Shown here: one piece after another, positions 1 to 5,581 of the stretch | Numbering within the stretch: position 1 is the first letter of the stretch | Layout of the letters: each line of letters starts with the position of its first letter | Source of the DNA: an uncultured Christensenella sp. | GTDB lineage: Bacteria > Bacillota > Clostridia > Christensenellales > Borkfalkiaceae | DNA length: 7,945 nucleotides | Assembly: GCA_910579585.1 (NCBI GenBank) | Contig: CAJTVA010000058.1 | Span: 1-7,945 of the forward strand | Reading direction: 5' to 3' | Position numbers and translations under genes: made by a program | Notes under the pieces: generated by a model | Database searches by the model: none | What the model saw: the letters and a program-made list of their open reading frames with translations, nothing else | Told to the model about the DNA's origin: nothing

Positions 1-12
1 ATAAATTTGCTT

Positions 13-1242
13 TTATTTTTTCTTGTGCGGCAGTTCGTAGTATTTGGCTAATCCGCCCGAAGAAGTTTCGCGGTACCCGTTCAAAAGGTCTTTGCCCGTG
101 TTGTACATTGTCTTAACAATGACGTCAAAGCTGATTTTTCGGCTGTCCGCAAGGAAGTTCGCAAGCGAAAGCGCGTTAATCGCCCTCATTGCGGCGACGG
201 CGTTGCGCTCTATGCAAGGTATCTGCACAAGCCCGGCAATCGGGTCGCAGGTCAGCCCGAGGTGGTGCTCCATCGCAACCTCGGCAGCGTATTCAATCTG
301 CCCCAAGCCCATTTCAAAAAGCTCTGCAAGCGCGGCGGCAGCCATCGAACAAGCCGAGCCGATTTCCGCCTGACATCCACACTCCGCGCCGCTTATGGAC
401 GCGTTTTTCTTGATAAGGTTGCCGATAATTCCGCCCGCGGCAAGCGCGCGTACGACGTGCTCGTCCGAAAAACCGCGTTCGTCCTGCATATATTTTAGTA
501 CGGACGGCACAACGCCGCACGCTCCGCAGGTAGGCGCGGTAACGATAATTCCGCCCGCCGCGTTCTGTTCGCCCGTCGCAAAAGCGTAAGAGCAGACAAG
601 CCTGTTTTCGCGCGTCTGCGCGGACTCGTCTATATGGCGGTGGTTATAAAGCTTTTGCGCCCGCCTTTTTGTGCCGAGTATACCGGGGAGAGTGCCCGAA
701 ACGGACAAACCCTCTTGAATAGTCTTTTTCATTCTCTCCCACACGGTGGAAAGAAATTCGAAAATTTCCTTGCCCTCGCAAAGCTCCACATACTGCCAAA
801 GCCGCATATTGTGCGCCTTGCAGTAATCGGAAATTTCGGTGTAGGTGTTAAGGGGGTAGATGTTATCGTCGGCGTATCTTTCGTATTTTTCGGTCGGCTC
901 GCCGTCGAAAACAACCGTGCCGCCGCCCACGCTGTAAACGCGCTTTTCGGCAAGCTTCGCGTTCCCCGCAAACGCAATCACGTCCATAGTATTGGGGTGC
1001 ACGGGGCAGGGTGAAGCGTTGTCGAATAAAACCTCACATTTTACGGGCTTAGCAGTCTTGGTTATGACCGTCTGCGTGCCGTGCCCCTCGCCGGTCAGGG
1101 CAAGCGAGCCGTACAAAGTCACCTTGAAAAGGTCGGCTTCGGGATAGAGGTGCTTCATTATTTTAATCGCCCTTTCGGGTCCCATCGTATGGGACGAGGA
1201 CGGTCCGCGCCCAATCTTGTAAATTTCGCGTAGTGATTGCAT
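13..1242 (-). CDS. sdaA: L-serine ammonia-lyase (L-serine dehydratase), single-chain iron-sulfur type
   Basis: This 409-residue cytosolic enzyme should deaminate L-serine to pyruvate and ammonia using an oxygen-sensitive [4Fe-4S] cluster. The N-terminal beta domain carries the family signature GPSSSHTMGP (residues 13-22). The C-terminal alpha domain carries the cysteine motifs PTCGACG (237-243), GAECGCQAEIGSAC (285-298) and LTCDPIAG (330-337), which include the likely cluster ligands; I cannot say which cysteine is which ligand by eye. Both domains are in one chain, unlike the split sdaAA/sdaAB form common in Bacilli. The start is well supported because family members begin with a very similar MxSLxELYKIGRGPSSSHT segment. 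No Shine-Dalgarno sequence precedes this ATG, and the best promoter lies so close that the mRNA may be leaderless. The gene is divergent from grpE. Only 12 bases follow the stop, so no terminator can be judged. Confidence 0.95.
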   Translation of the reverse strand: MQSLREIYKIGRGPSSSHTMGPERAIKIMKHLYPEADLFKVTLYGSLALTGEGHGTQTVITKTAKPVKCEVLFDNASPCPVHPNTMDVIAFAGNAKLAEKRVYSVGGGTVVFDGEPTEKYERYADDNIYPLNTYTEISDYCKAHNMRLWQYVELCEGKEIFEFLSTVWERMKKTIQEGLSVSGTLPGILGTKRRAQKLYNHRHIDESAQTRENRLVCSYAFATGEQNAAGGIIVTAPTCGACGVVPSVLKYMQDERGFSDEHVVRALAAGGIIGNLIKKNASISGAECGCQAEIGSACSMAAAALAELFEMGLGQIEYAAEVAMEHHLGLTCDPIAGLVQIPCIERNAVAAMRAINALSLANFLADSRKISFDVIVKTMYNTGKDLLNGYRETSSGGLAKYYELPHKKK

Positions 1243-1248
1243 AATTTA

Positions 1249-1277
1249 ATTTTAATCTAAGGTGTGTAAATTGTCAA
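1249..1277 (-). promoter_or_regulatory. Sigma-A-type promoter of the serine dehydratase gene
   Basis: On the minus strand a perfect -35 hexamer TTGACA (1277-1272) is followed after exactly 17 bases by TAAAAT (1254-1249), five of six matches to the -10 consensus. Only 6 bases (1248-1243) separate the -10 hexamer from the ATG at 1242. Transcription would therefore start at or within a base or two of the start codon. This is inferred from sequence only. Confidence 0.75.
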
Positions 1278-1302
1278 CGGAATAAAAAAATATGTAACTT
1301 TT

Positions 1303-1333
1303 TTGTTTAAGCGCGTGAATAAAGTTTTATATT
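1303..1333 (+). promoter_or_regulatory. Weak candidate promoter for grpE
   Basis: TTGTTT (1303-1308) and TATATT (1328-1333) are separated by 19 bases, longer than the preferred 17. An alternative -35, TTTAAG (1306-1311), gives 16 bases. The start of transcription would fall near 1340, leaving a leader of about 37 bases that begins with the dyad at 1345-1361. No CIRCE element is present here. Confidence 0.4.
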
Positions 1334-1344
1334 AATAATGTAAA

Positions 1345-1361
1345 GTCCGGTCGAACTGGAC
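1345..1361 (+). promoter_or_regulatory. Dyad in the grpE leader, candidate operator or RNA hairpin
   Basis: GTCCGGTCGAACTGGAC is an inverted repeat with 7-base arms around CGA; one pair is G-T, which would be a G-U wobble in RNA. It lies between the candidate -10 hexamer and the start of grpE, next to a weak ribosome-binding sequence (GGGAAAGAG, 1362-1370). Its position suits either a repressor operator at the start of transcription or a 5' hairpin. It has no resemblance to CIRCE (TTAGCACTC-N9-GAGTGCTAA). Confidence 0.4.
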
Positions 1362-1376
1362 GGGAAAGAGTAACTT

Positions 1377-1913
1377 ATGGCAAAGAAGAAAGACGAATTG
1401 AAGCATAACCCCGAAGAGGAGCTTGACGGGGTTCCCGCAACCGAAGAGATAAAGGAAGTAAAAGAACAGTCCGAATTGGACAAGGCGAACGCGCTTGCCG
1501 AGGACTATAAAAGAAAGTGGTACGCGGTTTCAGCCGAGTACGACAATTACAGAAAGCGCAACCAAGCCGCCGTTTCCAAGGCTTATCAGGACGGCGCTGC
1601 GGAAGCGGTTTTAAAGCTTCTGCCCGTTGCCGACAACTTCGGTTACGCGCTTGACGGTGCTTCCGACGAAAAGACCAAAGCAGGTATAGACAAAGTCATC
1701 AAAAGCTTTTCCAATATCCTTTCGTCTTTAGGCATAGAAGAAATTGCCGTGGAAGCGGGCGCGGAGTTCGACGAAAGCGTAATGGAAGCGGTTTTGAACT
1801 TCCCCTGCGCCGACGGCGAAGAGCCGAACAAAGTAAAACAGGTTTTAAAGAAAGGTTATAAAGCGAAAGACGGAAAGGTTATCCGTTACGCGCAGGTAGC
1901 CGTTACGATTTAG
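1377..1913 (+). CDS. grpE: Nucleotide exchange factor GrpE
   Basis: GrpE (178 residues) is the cytosolic co-chaperone that releases ADP from DnaK. The N-terminus (about 1-35) is charged and probably disordered. The long helix follows with the typical YDNYRKRN segment (55-62), and the C-terminal beta domain ends with the family signature VKQVLKKGYKAKDGKVIRY (153-171). In the motif that usually reads FDPxxHEAV, this protein has FDESVMEAV (131-139), so the common histidine is methionine. Length is normal for Bacillota. The start is preceded by a weak purine-rich site (AAAGAG, 1365-1370). It is the first gene of a grpE-dnaK-dnaJ cluster, 156 bases before dnaK. The hrcA gene, which normally sits upstream in this phylum, is replaced by the divergent serine dehydratase gene. 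Confidence 0.96.
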   Translation: MAKKKDELKHNPEEELDGVPATEEIKEVKEQSELDKANALAEDYKRKWYAVSAEYDNYRKRNQAAVSKAYQDGAAEAVLKLLPVADNFGYALDGASDEKTKAGIDKVIKSFSNILSSLGIEEIAVEAGAEFDESVMEAVLNFPCADGEEPNKVKQVLKKGYKAKDGKVIRYAQVAVTI

Positions 1914-1941
1914 TCGCATATAAACGGCGCAATACGGCGTT

Positions 1942-2001
1942 GCGCTCCGCTTTATTCGGGTCACTTATGATTTAGTAAGCTCCCCTTATAAATGCTCGCG
2001 C
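1942..2001. repeat. Nested imperfect palindrome between grpE and dnaK
   Basis: Arms nest symmetrically around a centre near 1971: GCGC (1942-1945) with GCGC (1998-2001), TTTAT (1951-1955) with ATAAA (1988-1992), GGG (1958-1960) with the CCCC run (1982-1985), and CTTA (1964-1967) with TAAG (1976-1979), around an 8-base loop. Unpaired bases separate each layer. The rest of the 156-base gap shows no gene and no CIRCE. Near its end, TAAGAAAATCAA (2029-2040) has a near-copy in inverted orientation before dnaJ (4042-4052). It could be an RNA structure, a processing site or a copy of a dispersed intergenic repeat. Confidence 0.5.
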
Positions 2002-2054
2002 ACCTTGTCATGCTTGTTTCTCTGCAACTAAGAAAATCAATTTTGTAAAAAAAT

Positions 2055-2059
2055 AGGAG
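2055..2059 (+). promoter_or_regulatory. Ribosome binding site of dnaK
   Basis: AGGAG lies 10 bases before the dnaK ATG. It is the clearest Shine-Dalgarno sequence in the window, in contrast to the serine dehydratase, DUF3737 and MATE genes, which have none. Confidence 0.8.
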
Positions 2060-2069
2060 TGTAAATATT

Positions 2070-3866
2070 ATGGGTAAAGTAATAGGTATAGATTTAGGAA
2101 CAACCAACTCGTGCGTTGCCGTTATGGAAGGTGGCGAGCCCGTAGTCATCGCCAACAGCGAGGGCAACAGAACGACCCCCTCGGTCGTATCGTTCAAGGC
2201 TGACGGCAGCCGTATCGTCGGACAGGCGGCGAAAAGGCTTGCAGTCGCTTCGCCCGATAAAACCGTCATTTCAATCAAGCGCCATATGGGCGAAGCATAC
2301 AAAGTAAATATCGAAAAGGGCTATTCCCCGCAGGAAATTTCCGCAATGATACTTTCCAAGCTCAAAGCCGACGCGGAAAGCTATCTCGGCGGCAAGGTTA
2401 CGGACGCGGTTATCACCTGCCCCGCATACTTCAACGACAGCCAGCGTCAGGCTACCAAGGACGCAGGCAAGATTGCGGGACTTAACGTCCTCAGAATTAT
2501 AAACGAGCCCACCGCCGCGGCGCTTGCTTACGGTCTCGATAAGCAGGAGGGCAGCCAGAAGGTTATGATTTACGACCTCGGCGGCGGCACGTTCGACGTT
2601 TCTATTCTTGAAATCGGCGACGGAGTTTTCGAAGTTCTTGCAACCAACGGCGATACCCATCTCGGTGGCGACGACTTCGATAACAAGGTTATAAATTATC
2701 TTGTAGATACCTTCAAAAAGGACACGGGCGTGGACCTTTCCAAGGACAAAATGGCTATGCAAAGGCTTAAAGAAGCTGCCGAGAAAGCAAAAATCGAGCT
2801 TTCGGGTATGAGCACGACTAATATCAACCTGCCGTTCATAACGGTAGTCGACGGCGCGCCCCAGCACCTTGATATAGACCTTTCCAAGCAGAAATTCGAC
2901 AGCCTCACTGCCGACCTTGTAGAACGCACCGTCGAGCCTATGAGAAAGGCAATGTCCGACGCGGGTCTTTCGTACAGCGACATAACAAAAGTAATAATGG
3001 TCGGCGGCTCGACGCGTATCCCCGCCGTATTCGATAAAGTAAAGCAGGTTACGGGCAAAGAGCCTTTCAAGGGCATAAACCCCGACGAGTGCGTCGCTAT
3101 CGGCGCGGCAATTCAGGGCGGAGTTCTGTCGGGCGAAGTCAAGGACGTTCTTCTTCTCGACGTTATGCCCCTGACCCTCGGTATAGAAACTTTGGGCGGA
3201 GTTTCGACCCCGTTAATCGAAAGAAACACGACTATTCCCGTCAAGAAGAGCCAAATCTTCTCTACCGCGGCAGACAATCAGCCCGGAGTTGAAATCAACG
3301 TTTTGCAGGGCGAAAGGAAGTTCGCACGCGACAATAAGTCGCTCGGCAAGTTTATGCTTACCGACATTCCCCCCGCACCCCGCGGCGTGCCCCAGATTGA
3401 AGTTACTTTCGATGTCGACGCGAACGGCATAGTCAACGTCACCGCAAAGGACCTCGGCACGGGCAAGAGCACGAATATTACGATTACCGCTTCGACCAAC
3501 CTTTCGGACGAGGACATCGATAAGGCTGTCAAAGATGCGGAAAAATACGCCGAAGAGGATAAAAAGCGCAAAGAAGCGGTTGACAACAAGAACAACTTGG
3601 AAAGTATGATCGACAACCTCGAAAAGACGGTTAAAGAGTCGGGCGATAAACTTTCGGACGATGACAAAAAGACCGTTGAGGATGCGGTCGCAAAGGCTAA
3701 GACCGAGCTTGAATCGGGCGACAACGACCGCATAAAGGCGGCAATCGAAACCCTTGCGAAGGACGTTCAGCCCGTGGTTGCAAAGATTTATCAGCAGGCG
3801 CAAGGCGCGGCGGGCAACCCGAACGGCGGCGACGACGGCGACACCGAGTTCACTCAACACAAGTAA
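2070..3866 (+). CDS. dnaK: Molecular chaperone DnaK (Hsp70)
   Basis: DnaK (598 residues) is the ATP-driven Hsp70 of the cytosol. The nucleotide-binding domain spans about 1-355 and has the phosphate-1 motif GIDLGTTNS (6-14), CPAYFNDSQRQATKDAG (117-133), the phosphate-2 motif DLGGGTFDVS (169-178) and the adenosine motif VIMVGGSTRIPAV (308-320). The hydrophobic linker VLLLDV (360-365) leads to the beta substrate-binding domain (about 370-475), then a helical lid (about 480-575) and a short glycine-rich tail. The segment near residues 71-90 lacks the insertion found in Gram-negative DnaK. The C-terminus, GDTEFTQHK, departs from the usual acidic ending with a conserved glutamate-valine, so the last residues are atypical. 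A good AGGAG supports the start. It shares its cluster with its two co-chaperones; a strong hairpin follows 17 bases after the stop. Confidence 0.98.
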   Translation: MGKVIGIDLGTTNSCVAVMEGGEPVVIANSEGNRTTPSVVSFKADGSRIVGQAAKRLAVASPDKTVISIKRHMGEAYKVNIEKGYSPQEISAMILSKLKADAESYLGGKVTDAVITCPAYFNDSQRQATKDAGKIAGLNVLRIINEPTAAALAYGLDKQEGSQKVMIYDLGGGTFDVSILEIGDGVFEVLATNGDTHLGGDDFDNKVINYLVDTFKKDTGVDLSKDKMAMQRLKEAAEKAKIELSGMSTTNINLPFITVVDGAPQHLDIDLSKQKFDSLTADLVERTVEPMRKAMSDAGLSYSDITKVIMVGGSTRIPAVFDKVKQVTGKEPFKGINPDECVAIGAAIQGGVLSGEVKDVLLLDVMPLTLGIETLGGVSTPLIERNTTIPVKKSQIFSTAADNQPGVEINVLQGERKFARDNKSLGKFMLTDIPPAPRGVPQIEVTFDVDANGIVNVTAKDLGTGKSTNITITASTNLSDEDIDKAVKDAEKYAEEDKKRKEAVDNKNNLESMIDNLEKTVKESGDKLSDDDKKTVEDAVAKAKTELESGDNDRIKAAIETLAKDVQPVVAKIYQQAQGAAGNPNGGDDGDTEFTQHK

Positions 3867-3883
3867 TCGGATTATATAAAATA

Positions 3884-3907
3884 AAGGGGTGTTGCAAAAC
3901 ACCCCTT
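3884..3907 (+). terminator. Hairpin after dnaK, probable terminator or processing site
   Basis: A perfect 10-base stem (AAGGGGTGTT with AACACCCCTT) encloses the loop GCAA, 17 bases after the dnaK stop. The T-rich stretch (TTATTTT, 3915-3921) begins several bases after the stem, so this is not a textbook intrinsic terminator. It may stop part of the transcription before dnaJ or protect the 3' end of a grpE-dnaK mRNA, which would lower DnaJ relative to DnaK. Confidence 0.6.
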
Positions 3908-3921
3908 AAAACGGTTATTTT

Positions 3922-4043
3922 AAACCGCGTATATGCTTCGCGCTACATTGTTGTGCTTGCCGTTTGTTTTGGTCGTGTACGGGCTTGTACACTCCCTGCA
4001 ACAAATCCGCGCACGCCTCGTATCGCTCGTATCTACGCAGTTT
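3922..4043. repeat. 122-base nested inverted repeat filling the dnaK-dnaJ gap
   Basis: The outer ends AAACCGCGTA (3922-3931) and TACGCAGTTT (4034-4043) are inverted copies matching at 9 of 10 positions. Inside them pair GTGC (3953-3956) with GCAC (4011-4014), TTTGTT (3963-3968) with AACAAA (4000-4005), and at the core GTGTAC (3975-3980) with GTACAC (3987-3992) around a 6-base loop. The layers share one centre near 3983. There is no coding sequence. The element starts 14 bases after the terminator-like hairpin and ends 23 bases before the dnaJ ATG. Terminal inverted repeats and small size suggest a MITE-like or palindromic intergenic repeat; a structured dnaJ leader is the alternative. Confidence 0.6.
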
Positions 4044-4066
4044 GATTTCTTACTAATAGGTTTAAT

Positions 4067-5224
4067 ATGGCGGAAAAAAAGAATTATTACGATATTCTCG
4101 GGGTGTCGAAAACGGCGTCTGCCGACGAGATTAAATCGGCGTACAGAAAGCTCGCTAAGCAGTACCACCCCGACTTTCATCCCGGCGACGCGGCGGCTGC
4201 CGAGAAGTTTAAAGAGATAAACGAAGCCAACGAAGTTCTCTCGGACGAAAACAAGCGCAAACAGTACGATTTCGAATTGGAACACCCCGGTATGGGCGGG
4301 GGCGGAAACCCGTTCGGTGGCGGTGGCTTTTCGGGCTTCGGCGGCGGAATGGGCGGCTTCGAGGATATTATAAACTCGGTATTCGGCGGCGGAATGGGCG
4401 GCTTCGGCGGCGGTGCGGAAAGAGCGCCGCGCGGCTCGGACGTCCAGCACACAATCGACCTTTCGTTCCTCGACGCGATAAAGGGCTGCACGAAAAACGT
4501 CAGCTATATGCGTAACGAGCCCTGTTCGTCGTGCAACGGCACGGGCGCAAAGGGCGGAACTGCGTTCCAGAAGTGCGGTCGTTGCGGCGGAAGCGGCAGG
4601 GTCAAATTCCAACAGGATACCATTTTCGGCAGAACCATTCAGGTCGGCGCTTGTCCCGATTGCGGCGGCACGGGCAAAAAGATTCTCGACAGATGCCCCG
4701 ACTGCAAGGGCAAGGGTTATCAGCGCAAAGAGACGCGCTTTTCCGTCAACATTCCTGCCGGTGTGGACAAGGACAGCTCGCTTCGTAAACGCGGCTACGG
4801 CAATGCGGCAGGCGGCGGCGGAGAAAGCGGCGATTTGTATATCTATTTCAGAATAGAGCCCCATAAAATGCTCCACCGCGAGGACAGGGACCTGTATGTT
4901 ACGGTGCCCATTTCCTACAAGACAGCCGTGCTCGGCGGAAAAATTCAGGTTCCGGGTATCGACGACACTATTGAGCTTACTATTCCCGAGTGTACCCCCG
5001 CAGGCACGCGGTTTACTCTCCGCGGCAGGGGGGTCAAAACCGTTCACGGAACGGGCAACCTTTACGTCACCGTAGAAATCGACGTTCCCCAAAAGCTTTC
5101 GCGCGAGCAGTCGAAGAAGCTTGACGAGTACGAGGCAAGCGTGCCTTTGAAGTCTTGCGACAAAATGCAGAAGTATGCAAACAACCTTTCGGCAGTCTAT
5201 GGCAAAAAGGTGGATAAGCAGTAA
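4067..5224 (+). CDS. dnaJ: Molecular chaperone DnaJ (Hsp40, class A)
   Basis: DnaJ (385 residues) is the J-protein that delivers unfolded clients to DnaK and stimulates its ATPase. The J domain (about 5-70) has the catalytic HPD at 34-36. A glycine/phenylalanine-rich region (about 75-117) follows. The zinc domain has all four CxxCxGxG repeats: CSSCNGTG (153-160), CGRCGGSG (170-177), CPDCGGTG (196-203) and CPDCKGKG (210-217). The C-terminal substrate-binding domains end with a normal tail, so this is a complete class A DnaJ. The Shine-Dalgarno is weak (ATAGG, 4056-4060, 6 bases before ATG). The gene is separated from dnaK by a 200-base gap holding a hairpin and a large inverted repeat, so it may be expressed less than, or apart from, dnaK. 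Confidence 0.97.
   Translation: MAEKKNYYDILGVSKTASADEIKSAYRKLAKQYHPDFHPGDAAAAEKFKEINEANEVLSDENKRKQYDFELEHPGMGGGGNPFGGGGFSGFGGGMGGFEDIINSVFGGGMGGFGGGAERAPRGSDVQHTIDLSFLDAIKGCTKNVSYMRNEPCSSCNGTGAKGGTAFQKCGRCGGSGRVKFQQDTIFGRTIQVGACPDCGGTGKKILDRCPDCKGKGYQRKETRFSVNIPAGVDKDSSLRKRGYGNAAGGGGESGDLYIYFRIEPHKMLHREDRDLYVTVPISYKTAVLGGKIQVPGIDDTIELTIPECTPAGTRFTLRGRGVKTVHGTGNLYVTVEIDVPQKLSREQSKKLDEYEASVPLKSCDKMQKYANNLSAVYGKKVDKQ
4337..4406 (+). repeat. Exact 25-base direct repeat within the G/F region of dnaJ
   Basis: Two identical 25-base copies (4337-4361 and 4382-4406) lie 45 bases apart, start to start. The period is 15 codons, so the reading frame is kept. Both encode FGGGMGGF (residues 91-98 and 106-113). 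Identity at the DNA level, including third positions, suggests a fairly recent in-frame duplication, though biased glycine codon use contributes. Confidence 0.85.
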
Positions 5225-5289
5225 AATAGTTCACAAATTTTGCAACTGTCTACGCGCCTTGGAATAATAAATTATGAATAATTTTAAAA

Positions 5290-5317
5290 GCGGCGGCAAG
5301 TTATGACTTGCCGCCGC
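5290..5317. terminator. Strong GC-rich hairpin after dnaJ
   Basis: A perfect 11-base stem (GCGGCGGCAAG with CTTGCCGCCGC) encloses TTATGA, 65 bases after the dnaJ stop. Reading right to left the stem is followed by TTTTAAAATT, a short U tract; reading left to right the tail is ATATAATATA. It most likely ends the dnaJ transcript and may also stop transcripts coming from the convergent DUF3737 gene. Nothing gene-like lies between the stop at 5224 and this hairpin. Confidence 0.65.
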
Positions 5318-5351
5318 ATATAATATACCGGGAAATTGTGGATAACTTCCC

Positions 5352-5366
5352 AAAAACGCCGTTTTT
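5352..5366. repeat. Perfect 15-base palindrome inside the DnaA-box cluster
   Basis: AAAAACGCCGTTTTT has 7-base arms around a single central C. A one-base loop makes a stable RNA hairpin of this full length unlikely, so a dimeric protein site on DNA is more plausible. It sits between the first perfect DnaA box and the first near match. Confidence 0.45.
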
Positions 5367-5492
5367 AGGTCTGAAACGGGCAGGTTATCCACCGAAGTTG
5401 TCCACAAATTTTTGTGTAAAAACGTGCATGCCCGATATATGCAAAACCGTTATCCACAAGTTATTAACAATCAACTCAATTTGCAACATTTT

Positions 5493-5509
5493 TTGACGAA
5501 TTTCGACAA
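5493..5509. promoter_or_regulatory. 17-base dyad resembling paired Spo0A boxes
   Basis: TTGACGAATTTCGACAA is symmetrical around 5501 except at one position pair. Read on the minus strand its right half is TTGTCGAAA, containing the Spo0A-box core TGTCGAA; the left half, TTGACGAA, differs by one base. In Bacillus subtilis Spo0A boxes occur in the origin and overlap DnaA sites. Whether this organism has Spo0A cannot be told from the window. Confidence 0.35.
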
Positions 5510-5581
5510 TAATCCGCAAAACTTTAAAAAATTTTATCCACAGAATATGATACCTGAATAAACTTTCATATCGTATCGCAG

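Larger units (their letters stand above)
5337..5542. promoter_or_regulatory. Cluster of DnaA boxes (candidate origin or DnaA-titration site)
   Basis: Three perfect copies of the DnaA box TTATCCACA lie at 5337-5345 (minus), 5450-5458 (plus) and 5534-5542 (plus). Near matches lie at 5385-5393 (TTATCCACC, plus), 5398-5406 (TTGTCCACA, plus), 5413-5421 (TTTTACACA, minus) and 5461-5469 (TTATTAACA, plus). The last is 11 bases from its perfect neighbour, about one helical turn. The stretch from about 5461 to 5570 is AT-rich, as an unwinding element would be. The region is gene-free: open frames crossing it are short, lack homology and overlap the boxes. It forms most of the 357-base gap between dnaJ and the DUF3737 gene; I see nothing else in 5543-5581. 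DnaA binding is well supported by motif density; whether it is an origin is open. Confidence 0.7.

Noticed and set aside
3213..3902. 229-codon open frame on the minus strand opposite the dnaK 3' half
   Set aside because: It is antisense to conserved dnaK sequence and has shadow-like composition; the terminator-like hairpin also falls within its start.
3975..3998. GTACACTCCC resembling part of a CIRCE element
   Set aside because: The paired GTGTAC/GTACAC arms have a 6-base loop and do not match TTAGCACTC-N9-GAGTGCTAA.
3920..5092. 390-codon open frame on the minus strand opposite dnaJ
   Set aside because: It lies almost entirely antisense to a complete, motif-verified dnaJ, is rich in low-complexity alanine, valine and arginine, and resembles no family I know. 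Long antisense frames are common opposite codon-biased genes.
5352..5366. AAAAACGCCGTTTTT as an intrinsic terminator
   Set aside because: A single-base loop cannot close the full stem in RNA and the arms are mostly A-T; a DNA site is more likely.
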